Part shown: positions 52,029 to 59,962 of the stretch, one piece after another
Layout of the letters: each line of letters begins with the position of its first letter
Numbering within the stretch: position 1 is the first letter of the stretch
Source: Botryobacter ruber
GTDB lineage: Bacteria; Bacteroidota; Bacteroidia; Cytophagales; Hymenobacteraceae
Length of the DNA: 64,000 bases
Direction: 5' to 3'
NCBI RefSeq assembly: GCF_003347595.2
Contig: NZ_QCZK02000047.1
Location: 1 to 64,000 of the forward strand
Program-made: the position numbers and the translations under genes
Notes under the pieces: generated by a model
Told to the model about the DNA's origin: nothing
Seen by the model: only the letters and a program-made list of their open reading frames with translations
The model's database searches: none

Positions 52029-53078
52029 CTAAAGCTTTTCACTGCTAACGCTGTTCCATTCCAGCAATGGGAGCTTCACTGTAAAATACTGCTCATCCTG
52101 CTCCACCACAACCGGGTGGGGCGAAAAATACGCAAACCGTTTCCGGATATTGTCGAGTCCCACCTTCGGCAAATTGGAGGCTTCCTTGTGCTTGGGCTGA
52201 AACGTATTCCGGACCACCAGCCAGTGCTCCGCCTCCAGGTAAATTTCGATCGCCAGCGGGCTGGCTTCGGTGGCTTTGTTGTGTTTGATGGCATTCTCGA
52301 CCAGCATCTGCACCGACAGCGGCGGCAGGTAAAAAGGCTTCAGCCCGGACGGTACATCCACCGAAACCTGCAACTGCCGGTTCAGCCGCCGCTGGAACAG
52401 GAAAGTGTAAGCCTGGATGAACTCCAGCTCCGTTTCCAGCTCCACCAGTTCTTCGTCGCGGTGCTGCAGCACGTAGCGGTACACATCGGCAAACCGGTCC
52501 AGGAACTGCTGCGCTTCCCGGGTGTCAATCTCGATCAGCGACGAGAGCACGTTGAGGTTGTTGAACAGGAAGTGCGGGTCGATGTGGGTTTTAAGCGATT
52601 CGAAACGCGTGCGCAGGTTCTCTTCCCGCAGCTTTTCAGACTGGATAAAAGCTTCCTTCCAGCGGGCCATAAAGTAAAACCCGAAAATAAGCGAGAAAAC
52701 CGGGATGATAAACAGCAGCCCGTACAGGTTGAGCACCAGCACCTGCTCCGGGCTTGGCGGCAACCCGACCAGCATTGTTTTCAGCACATAATAAGAGGCG
52801 TTGATGCAGACAAGGGAATAGAGGCCGCTGCTAAGCAACTGGATCAGGAAACGCCGGAGCGGGTGACCGGTCCAGGGAGCGTGCTGGTTTAGTTGCAGGT
52901 GAATAAAACGGTTGCCCAGCCACAGCAGCGCCAGCACCACCACAATCCAGAGCAGGGCCGCCATGTACTCCTGGTCGCCGGGCAGCATGGCCAGCACCAC
53001 CAGCAGTCCCAGCGACAGCAGTGCCAGGGCAGTTATCCATAGCTGGAGTCCTCCTTTCCCTATACCGGTTAACCTCAT
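52029..53078 (-). CDS. LytS-like sensor histidine kinase
   Basis: A 349-residue kinase with four membrane segments (about 10-150, in two hairpins), a coiled-coil linker (about 150-170), the His_kinase domain with SLKTHIDPHFLFNNLNVL (phospho-His in the HFLFN motif) and an atypical HATPase (LPPLSVQMLVENAIKHNK; GLDNIRKRF). It is 22 bases after the upstream gene and precedes the LytTR regulator, its probable partner. Confidence 0.92.
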   Translation of the reverse strand: MRLTGIGKGGLQLWITALALLSLGLLVVLAMLPGDQEYMAALLWIVVVLALLWLGNRFIHLQLNQHAPWTGHPLRRFLIQLLSSGLYSLVCINASYYVLKTMLVGLPPSPEQVLVLNLYGLLFIIPVFSLIFGFYFMARWKEAFIQSEKLREENLRTRFESLKTHIDPHFLFNNLNVLSSLIEIDTREAQQFLDRFADVYRYVLQHRDEELVELETELEFIQAYTFLFQRRLNRQLQVSVDVPSGLKPFYLPPLSVQMLVENAIKHNKATEASPLAIEIYLEAEHWLVVRNTFQPKHKEASNLPKVGLDNIRKRFAYFSPHPVVVEQDEQYFTVKLPLLEWNSVSSEKL

Positions 53079-53100
53079 GTTTACAAGATAGAATGATGGG

Positions 53101-54366
53101 CTAATCTAACGAAACCTGGAGCACCTTGTTCCATGGTATATACTTATACTGCCGCTGCTGCGGCCACACCAGGATACCCCAGTTGGTTTCGTTTACATCG
53201 CTACGGCCTTTCAGCACCAGTTTCTGCCCGTCTTTCAGCACCACGGCCGTAGCACTGCCGTTGATAGGGGAAATACTGCTGATGTACCGGAAAGGTACCT
53301 GGCGCAGCGCGCCTGCATTGTCCCAGCCGTCCAGCGTTTCGGTATCCAGCTTCTCATCCAGGTCATAAATGAGCGAACCTGTCCAGGCTTGTTTTTCGGT
53401 GGTCAGCACTCGCCCATGCAGGGGTGCCGGTTTTTGAAAATGCCCGTAGCTGAAGCCTGCATCCGATGGATACGCCGTGAAACTTGCTCCTTTAAAGTTT
53501 ATCCAGCGAATGGTTACCTGTCCCCAGGTAGGGTGCCTGACCACAATCCCCTGGTTCTGGTTATTCACGTTGCTGTTGTCCTGCAGGTAGTATTCCGTTC
53601 CGGAACGGAGCGTTACCAGCGCACCTTTTTCTTTGGGACGGATAGCGGCGATATCAATAAACCGGAGGCGCTGGTATTCGCCGTCCTTGTTTTTCCCGTC
53701 TACATAGTTGGAAGTCAGGTATTCGTCCATATCCCACTGCACCTGTCCGGTGTACGTAAAGCCGTTGCGGGTGGTGATGGTGCCGTAAAGCGGTTCGGCC
53801 TTCAGGTAAGCAAATGTAGCAGGCGTGGGCATAAACCGGATGCGGGCAATTTTATCCCATTCCAGGAATGTCTTCTCCTCGTCCGGCGCAATGACAGCAA
53901 TTCGCCTGCCCAGCTGATTTTTATACTCTGGATCGTCGTTGATATACACATTGATTTTCTCGCCGCCTTTCAGGACAACCGTTGCCTCGTTCGCACCGGT
54001 TACCTGCAGGGCGGCCATGTCGCCGAAGCGGCAACGGAAGGTATGTTTGCGTGATGGGTAGCGGTTTTGCCACAGGTTCATAAAGCCCCATTCTACCTGT
54101 TGCTGCTTTTCTTCCTGGCTTAGTTTTTCCAGCTGCTCATAGTTGAGGTACCTGAGCACGGGATTGTCTTTCTTCTCCACCGTCAGCATATCTACCCACA
54201 TGCGCTGCCCGGCGCTCCAGAGAAGCTGCCCTCTGTACTGCTCGTTGTTGCGCAGCGTCACCTCCCCGTACAGGAAACCTTCGTGCTGCGCCAGTGCAGG
54301 CAGGTCAGCAGCAGTCAGCAAGAGCAGCAGGATAATAAAGAAGAGGTTCTGTAGGCGCATGTTCAT
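53101..54366 (-). CDS. Exported protein of unknown function
   Basis: A 421-residue protein with a signal peptide (MRLQNLFFIILLLLLTAADL ... ALAQ) after a start that may be ATG 54366 or 54360; an in-frame TTG just upstream is less likely. The mature part alternates short strands (YGEVTLRNNEQYRGQLLWS, FTYTGQVQWDMDEYL, LHGRVLTTEKQAWTGSLIYD) that look like repeated small beta-barrels. No family known. It leads the operon with the LytS-like kinase, so it may be a periplasmic input to that kinase. Confidence 0.72.
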   Translation of the reverse strand: MNMRLQNLFFIILLLLLTAADLPALAQHEGFLYGEVTLRNNEQYRGQLLWSAGQRMWVDMLTVEKKDNPVLRYLNYEQLEKLSQEEKQQQVEWGFMNLWQNRYPSRKHTFRCRFGDMAALQVTGANEATVVLKGGEKINVYINDDPEYKNQLGRRIAVIAPDEEKTFLEWDKIARIRFMPTPATFAYLKAEPLYGTITTRNGFTYTGQVQWDMDEYLTSNYVDGKNKDGEYQRLRFIDIAAIRPKEKGALVTLRSGTEYYLQDNSNVNNQNQGIVVRHPTWGQVTIRWINFKGASFTAYPSDAGFSYGHFQKPAPLHGRVLTTEKQAWTGSLIYDLDEKLDTETLDGWDNAGALRQVPFRYISSISPINGSATAVVLKDGQKLVLKGRSDVNETNWGILVWPQQRQYKYIPWNKVLQVSLD

Positions 54367-54763
54367 GTACAAAAAATGTAAGATAAGAATTTGCCGCTAA
54401 ATGTTACGGCCAAACAGGGCTCAAACAGGACCAACCGTAGCTAACCCGGGAAAATTCAGGGCTGAACAAGCCGCTAAACTTCTCTGCTCCTGCCACCACA
54501 GCCGCTGCTGCCGGATTCACGCCCGTCCTCTGCTCCCCCTCCTGCCGCCTGACCGGCAAATTCACACCTCCACAAACAATTTTAGTACCCCCACCCAAAT
54601 ATTCAGCACAACCGCCTGATTATCAAAAATCAACTTATTCAAACATAATATTAGAATCGTATAATACTACAACCAAAGCAGTGGCCGCTAACCTTTCTGC
54701 TGCAACGGTAACCCTATTCCTTATTAATTGCAGATCTCGTTTCCATAAATCATTTGAAAGCCT
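54367..54763. other. Divergent intergenic region with one interspersed element
   Basis: A 397-base gap. Apart from element copy 12 at 54484-54510 it holds no repeat or gene I can support; promoters of both neighbours should be here but no full consensus was found. Confidence 0.4.
54484..54510. repeat. Interspersed ~30-bp element, copy 12
   Basis: Core TGCTCCTGCCACCACAGCCG then CTGCTG, as in copies 4, 5 and 13. Confidence 0.8.
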
Positions 54764-56140
54764 ATGAAAACCGCACGTTCCCCGTTTCAAAAAGTTTGTC
54801 AGGCAACAGGTAAAATTATGCTGACTTATTACCAGGAAAAGCGACACCGCCTGCTGGCCCTGCGTGGTGTAGCCGCAACCTGGCTATGCCTCCTGCTGTT
54901 GTTAACCCGGTGCCAGCCTTACCTGGAGGAAGCGCCCGAGCCTGTTACCACCACCAACACCACGCTGACAAAACAAATTATCACGGCCATGGATGGCACC
55001 ATTGCACACGCAGAAACAACCCTGGGTACGTTGCAGAACGGTGAGTTAATCTTTATCAGTGTGCCGGAAAACTGGAATGGTGAGTTGATTTTGTATGCCC
55101 CCGGCTACACCCCTGCCTTCGCGGACCTGCACATTGCACCGGAAGCCAGTACCTATGGACCGCTTTTCAACTTATTTGGCTATGCCTTTGCCACTACCAG
55201 CTACAGCGAGAACGGGCTGGCCATTCAGTCCGGCATCCAGGATATGATTAACCTGCGCAACCTGTTTATAGAGGAGTACGGGGAACCCACTGAAATCTAT
55301 CTGACTGGGGCATCTGAAGGAGGTCTTGTAACCACGCTTGCTGTTGAACGCTATCCGGAGTTGTGGAGCGGGGGCATCTCCCTGTGCGGGCCCTGCGGCG
55401 ATTTTCAGCAGCAGCTCAACTACTATGGCCACTTCCGGGTACTGTTCGACTACCTTTTCCCGGGTGTGCTGCCCGGCACTGTTGTCGATGTTCCGCAGGC
55501 TATGATCGATAACTGGCAGACCGTTTATATACCTGCAATCCTCTTTGCCATCAGCCAGGACCCCGCCAAAACGCTACTGCTGCTGAATGTAGCCGGGGCG
55601 CCTTACGATCCTGCCAACCCCTTAACCACCATCCCCCAAACGGTTGTACAGGTGCTTACCTATAATTTGTTTATTCACGATGCCGTGGAGAAACTGGGAG
55701 GCCAGCCGTTTGATAACAAGGATTACGTTTATTCCGGCACCGGCAGCCCGGCCACGGATCTGCTGCTGAACGAAGGGGTACAGCGGTATTCGGCCGACAA
55801 AGAAGCGGCCAAAACCATCAAAAAATTCTACGAAACCAGCGGTAACTTTAAGATTCCCCTGGTAAAATCGCACACCACCCTGGACCACATCCAGCTGTTC
55901 CGGAACCTGCTGCAATACGAAGCCAAAGTACCAACCGGCAAAACCTCCCTTTTCGCTGCCATTCCTGTGGAAGGCTACGGGCACTGCACGTTTACTAATG
56001 TACAGGTAATAGATATCTTTACAACGTTTATAGAGAAGATCGGTGCCAGCAAGCAACATCCTTTAGCCAAGGTGAAAGATGTAAACGGACAGATTATCAG
56101 CTCTGTCCGGGAAGAAAAAGTGCTGGTAACGGTGAAGTAG
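54764..56140 (+). CDS. Alpha/beta-hydrolase lipoprotein
   Basis: A 458-residue protein. A hydrophobic stretch ending LLLLTRC suggests a lipoprotein signal, though the start is uncertain: the Met at 54764 gives an N-terminal extension of ~20 residues, and a later start is possible. The hydrolase core has the nucleophile elbow GASEGGLVTT (Ser), with a C-terminal HIQLF or YGHCTF offering the catalytic His. The substrate is unknown. It is terminated by a strong hairpin. Confidence 0.75.
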   Translation: MKTARSPFQKVCQATGKIMLTYYQEKRHRLLALRGVAATWLCLLLLLTRCQPYLEEAPEPVTTTNTTLTKQIITAMDGTIAHAETTLGTLQNGELIFISVPENWNGELILYAPGYTPAFADLHIAPEASTYGPLFNLFGYAFATTSYSENGLAIQSGIQDMINLRNLFIEEYGEPTEIYLTGASEGGLVTTLAVERYPELWSGGISLCGPCGDFQQQLNYYGHFRVLFDYLFPGVLPGTVVDVPQAMIDNWQTVYIPAILFAISQDPAKTLLLLNVAGAPYDPANPLTTIPQTVVQVLTYNLFIHDAVEKLGGQPFDNKDYVYSGTGSPATDLLLNEGVQRYSADKEAAKTIKKFYETSGNFKIPLVKSHTTLDHIQLFRNLLQYEAKVPTGKTSLFAAIPVEGYGHCTFTNVQVIDIFTTFIEKIGASKQHPLAKVKDVNGQIISSVREEKVLVTVK

Positions 56141-56147
56141 GAAAGAT

Positions 56148-56191
56148 AAAAAAAGGTCCTGGTTCAGGCATCTGAACCAGGACCTTTTTTT
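56148..56191 (+). terminator. Terminator of the alpha/beta-hydrolase gene
   Basis: A 13-bp perfect GC-containing stem with GCAT loop, preceded by an A run and followed by seven T. Confidence 0.95.
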
Positions 56192-56194
56192 GTT

Positions 56195-56225
56195 CTGCTC
56201 CTGCCACCACAGCCACTGCTGCAGC
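56195..56225. repeat. Interspersed ~30-bp element, copy 13
   Basis: Core CTGCTCCTGCCACCACAGCC followed by ACTGCTGCAGC; its first 25 bases equal 37976-38000 in comEC. It lies between the terminator above and the FUSC-like start. Confidence 0.8.
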
Positions 56226-56258
56226 AACCTTAATGCGGCGCACCAGTAAGTATAGCCC

Positions 56259-57344
56259 GTGAAGCGAATTATCCAGTTTGTAGAAAAGTCGGGGCTGAAC
56301 CTGCAAATTTTGAAGACAGCGTTTGCCGCTGCTTTGTCCTGGTTTGTTGCAAGCAGCCTGCTGCACTCCGAATATCCTTATTTTGCTGCTGTTGCTGCCA
56401 TTATTACCGTTCAGGTAACGGTAGCAGATTCTGTTGACAAAGCCACGCAACGTATAGTAGGAATCATTGGGGGCGTCTTACTCAGTATGTTGCTGGGGCA
56501 TTGGTTTAAAGTTACCGCCGTCTCCATTTTCGTGATCATCCTGATTGGCATGGCTATCGCCAAACTGCTCCGGATGAACCAGCAGATTATTTCGCAGGTG
56601 GCCATCAGTTCGCTGCTGGTACTCGCATTCGGGCAAACCAGGGAGGGCTATGCCTACGAGCGCATCATCGAAACCATACTTGGCTCTGCTATAGCAGTTC
56701 TCATCAATGCACTCATCGTTCCTCAGAATGCAGTACCTGAAGTGGAACGGAGCATGCTGCGCTACTGCCAACTGGCCGGCACTACCCTCTCCAGCCTGAC
56801 AGCGCTGCTCAACAACATTGGCTCGAATGGGAAAACAGGTCGCTCCGAAGTGGATGCGCTCATCAGGGAGGCCAGTGCTGCCCGCAAAGCACTGGAACTG
56901 GCGGAACAAAGCCTGAAGTACAACCCGCTGCTCACACACCAGCGCACCCGCCTGGGCCAGCTGACGGAAAGTATGCACCAACTGGAAAGCATCACGATCC
57001 AGATACGGGGAATCCGCAGAAGCCTGGCAGACCTGCAACAGGCGGAACAGGCAGCCATCGATGCTACTTTTGCGCTGCAGCTCCAGCAGGCCATGAAATC
57101 TACTGCCGGTTGTATTGCGGCGTACGGTCAGGCTACCGTCAGTGGGGCAGCAGCAGATCACCAGGTTTTGTATGATGCCATGCAACAAGCACAACAGGAT
57201 CAGGAAATCTGCCTGCATAACCTGCACAACATCAGGTCCCTGGCTACCTTGCGGGATATCGGCAGCATCCTGACCGATTTAGGCCGCATTGTGTCTGAAA
57301 CCGGAAGCCAAAAGCCTTTATATCAACCGGCAGAAGTAAAATAG
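56259..57344 (+). CDS. FUSC/aromatic acid exporter-like membrane protein
   Basis: A 361-residue protein starting at GTG. About six membrane segments (20-155) contain SSLLHSEYPYFAAVAAIITVQ and VGIIGGVLLSMLLG, the pattern of the FUSC/ArAE family, followed by a long cytoplasmic coiled-coil half (about 165-345). ArAE proteins export aromatic acids or similar compounds; the substrate is not readable. Single gene. Confidence 0.85.
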   Translation: MKRIIQFVEKSGLNLQILKTAFAAALSWFVASSLLHSEYPYFAAVAAIITVQVTVADSVDKATQRIVGIIGGVLLSMLLGHWFKVTAVSIFVIILIGMAIAKLLRMNQQIISQVAISSLLVLAFGQTREGYAYERIIETILGSAIAVLINALIVPQNAVPEVERSMLRYCQLAGTTLSSLTALLNNIGSNGKTGRSEVDALIREASAARKALELAEQSLKYNPLLTHQRTRLGQLTESMHQLESITIQIRGIRRSLADLQQAEQAAIDATFALQLQQAMKSTAGCIAAYGQATVSGAAADHQVLYDAMQQAQQDQEICLHNLHNIRSLATLRDIGSILTDLGRIVSETGSQKPLYQPAEVK

Positions 57345-57363
57345 TTTATGGGCAGACAGAACC

Positions 57364-57394
57364 TTTGGAAAATCTGTAACAAATGTTAGCTTTG
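57364..57394 (+). promoter_or_regulatory. Promoter of the glycosidase-like gene
   Basis: TTTG (57364-57367), a 19-base spacer and TAGCTTTG (57387-57394) match the full Bacteroidota consensus, 22 bases before the ATG. Confidence 0.8.
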
Positions 57395-57416
57395 ATTTAC
57401 AAACCAACTCCTCTCA

Positions 57417-59573
57417 ATGGACCAGCTATACCTTACCCTGAAACAGGCTTTCTGCTGTAGTTGCTATCTTTTCCTGTTCCTCGGCTTACCAGCCAACACG
57501 TTCGCTCAAAATCGCATCGACCGCTTTGCCCTCGTTAACCGGCACAATGTAAAGCTGCAGGAAGTGGATGCGCTGGCGCCGATTTCGCTCGGCAATGGCG
57601 ATTTTGCTTACACGGCCGATGTGACGGGCCTGCAAACATTCGAGGACTACTACCACAAAAACGGCATTCCGCTGGAAACCCGCACCACCTGGGCCTGGCA
57701 CTCCTTCCCGAACACCGAAAACCTGAAGCTGGAAGACGCCATGAAAGAAAGCGATTTCCATGGACGCAAAATATCCTACGCCAGCCTCCAGCACAGTCCC
57801 GCCGGCGAGTATTTCCGCAAAAACCCGCACCCGATACCGATGGGGCAGATCAGCCTGGTAAGGCAGGACGGTTCCGCCCTCACCCTGGACGCCATCAGCC
57901 AGATTAATCAGACGCTGGATGTGTGGCAGGGCCTGCTGATCAGCCAGTACAACATCGACGGGCAGCCGGTGACGGTCGAGACGGTGAGTCACCCGGAGCT
58001 GAGCCTGGTGGCTGTCAAAATCAAATCGCCGCTGCTCAGGTCAGGCAAACTGAAGGCTGCTTTCCGGTTCCCCTACGCCTACGACCTGGACATCAAAAAC
58101 AAACCGCCCTTCGACTGGAGCAAACCCGAGCGGCACCAGACCACCATCGTCAGCCAGAGCAAAAACGAAGTGCAGCTGAAACGGGCACTGGACGACAGCC
58201 TGTACTATGTGCGGGTGCAGTGGCAGGGCGCGGGGAAATGGGTACAACAGAGGCCGCACCGCTTCCTCCTGGACAGCAAAGGCGCCGACAGCCTCGTGTT
58301 TGTCTGCAGTTTCGCCCCCACCCAACAGAAACAAGCGCTGCCAACTTTTGCCGGCACCAAAGCCGCCAGTGCCGCCTCCTGGAAGAACTACTGGACCCAG
58401 GGCGGCGCCGTCGACCTGTCGGGCAGCACCGATCCGCGTGCGGCAGAACTGGAGCGGCGCATCGTGCTGTCGCAGTACCTGATGAAGGTTAACTACAGCG
58501 GGCATTTTCCGCCGCAGGAAACAGGGCTGGCGCATATCAGCTGGTACGGCAAACACAACTCCGAAGTATACTGGCTGCACGCGGCCCAGTTTTACCAGTG
58601 GAACCGCACCGGGCTGCTCGAAAACGGGCTGAAGTGGTATAAAAAAATTCTTCCGGCAGCGCAGGCAGATGCCGCTGAAAGCGGCTTCGAAGGCGCCCGC
58701 TGGCCCAAGATGGCAGGTCCTGACGGCCGTCCGACACCAGGAACGATCAACCCTTTCATCATCTGGAACCACCCCAACCCCATTTACCTGTCGGAGCTGG
58801 TGTACCGCGCCAAACCGACGGCTGCTACCCTGGAGCAGTACAAAGACCTGGTTTTTGAGTCGGCAAAATTCCTGGCTTCCTATGCTTATTTCGATACCAA
58901 AACCGGGCGCTACATTTTAGGTCCTCCGATAAAAAGCGTGAACGAGAGCACCGAAGAAAACACTACCCAAAACCCGACCTTCGAGCTGGTGCAGTGGTAC
59001 CACGGGCTACAAGTGGCGCAACAATGGCGCGAACGGATGGGCATGAAACGGGACCCGCACTGGGACGATATCCTGCAGAAGCTGGCACGTCCCACCATAC
59101 AGGATGGGAAATATGTGGAGATTGAAACCGACCCGGAGATGTACAACCGCAAAGGCGGCTTCTCCTCTGCCATGCTCATGGGCCTCGGGTACCTGCCCCA
59201 GACGCCCATGATCGACAAAGATGTAATGGAGCGAACGTTCCAGGCCATCCTGCAACGCAACGGGCTGAACAGTTTCGTCAGTTGGAGCATGGGCAAAGGC
59301 GCCCTGACAGCAGCCCGGCTCGGCGACCGGGAAACAGCGGTGGCTATAGTCTGCAACGACTTGCCCCAGGCGCATTTCCATAAAAGCGGTTATGTGCAGC
59401 GGCCCAAAGAGCCGATGGCCTGCCCGGCCTACCTGCCGGTAAACAGTTCTTTTCTTTCCGCTGTGGCGCTTATGGCAGCCGGTTGGGATGGTGCGCCCGA
59501 CGGTAACGCACCCGGCTTTCCGCAGGATGGCAGCTGGCAGGTGCGGGTCGAGAACCTGAACAAGCTGCCGTAG
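57417..59573 (+). CDS. Exported six-hairpin (alpha/alpha)6 glycosidase-like protein
   Basis: A 718-residue protein with a long signal peptide (cleavage near NTFAQ). An N-terminal beta-sandwich-type domain (about 30-310; APISLGNGDFAYTADVTGLQ resembles the GH65/GH95-type N-terminus) is followed by an (alpha/alpha)6 barrel (about 335-690) with GLAHISWYGKHNSEVYWLHA, WNHPNPIYLSELVYRA and ESTEENTTQNPTFEL. It probably acts on plant or microbial glycans in the periplasm; the family number and catalytic acid are not fixed by eye. The pectate-lyase-like gene is 7 kb away and not in the same operon. Confidence 0.72.
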   Translation: MDQLYLTLKQAFCCSCYLFLFLGLPANTFAQNRIDRFALVNRHNVKLQEVDALAPISLGNGDFAYTADVTGLQTFEDYYHKNGIPLETRTTWAWHSFPNTENLKLEDAMKESDFHGRKISYASLQHSPAGEYFRKNPHPIPMGQISLVRQDGSALTLDAISQINQTLDVWQGLLISQYNIDGQPVTVETVSHPELSLVAVKIKSPLLRSGKLKAAFRFPYAYDLDIKNKPPFDWSKPERHQTTIVSQSKNEVQLKRALDDSLYYVRVQWQGAGKWVQQRPHRFLLDSKGADSLVFVCSFAPTQQKQALPTFAGTKAASAASWKNYWTQGGAVDLSGSTDPRAAELERRIVLSQYLMKVNYSGHFPPQETGLAHISWYGKHNSEVYWLHAAQFYQWNRTGLLENGLKWYKKILPAAQADAAESGFEGARWPKMAGPDGRPTPGTINPFIIWNHPNPIYLSELVYRAKPTAATLEQYKDLVFESAKFLASYAYFDTKTGRYILGPPIKSVNESTEENTTQNPTFELVQWYHGLQVAQQWRERMGMKRDPHWDDILQKLARPTIQDGKYVEIETDPEMYNRKGGFSSAMLMGLGYLPQTPMIDKDVMERTFQAILQRNGLNSFVSWSMGKGALTAARLGDRETAVAIVCNDLPQAHFHKSGYVQRPKEPMACPAYLPVNSSFLSAVALMAAGWDGAPDGNAPGFPQDGSWQVRVENLNKLP

Positions 59574-59629
59574 TAGGCGCTGCCCCAACACTTGCCAAAG
59601 TTTGTTAAAAGTAAGGCTAATTCGCTTAT

Positions 59630-59737
59630 CTGCACCTGCCACCATTGCCTCTGCAGCTCCTGTAGTGTTGCAAGCCCAATTCACACTGACCTGTTTCTGT
59701 AGTAGAACTGCAGCGGCTATGGTGGCAGGTACAGCAG
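59630..59737. repeat. Inverted pair of the ~30-bp element, copies 14 and 15
   Basis: Copy 14 (59630-59660) and copy 15 (59708-59737, opposite strand) share the TACCTGCCACCAT/ATGGTGGCAGGTA core with about 47 bases between. It occupies the gap 59574-59962 together with the two terminators below; nothing else was seen there. Confidence 0.82.
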
Positions 59738-59793
59738 AATAAAACAGCATGAAAATGTGCTACAATGCTTTGGCTACCATTACCATTGAATTA

Positions 59794-59826
59794 AAAGAGC
59801 CGTGACTGCGAACAGCACGGCTCTTT
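59794..59826 (+). terminator. Terminator of the glycosidase-like gene
   Basis: An 11-12 bp stem (AAAAGAGCCGTG with CACGGCTCTTT) and a short T-rich tail. Confidence 0.8.
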
Positions 59827-59907
59827 CGTTGTAGCCTGAAAGTTAAATTCCAGCCAGAAGCTGAAACATGTTGTTTTTACTTCTCCGAAGGATAGTTTTG
59901 CAACAAA

Positions 59908-59937
59908 GGCTGGCAAGCTTAAACTGCCTTGCCAGCC
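59908..59937 (-). terminator. Terminator of the giant T9SS gene
   Basis: A 10-bp perfect stem (GGCTGGCAAG/CTTGCCAGCC) followed by TTTG on the minus strand, 25 bases after the stop codon. Confidence 0.78.
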
Positions 59938-59962
59938 CTTGTGCATACCAAAGCGATGGCTA

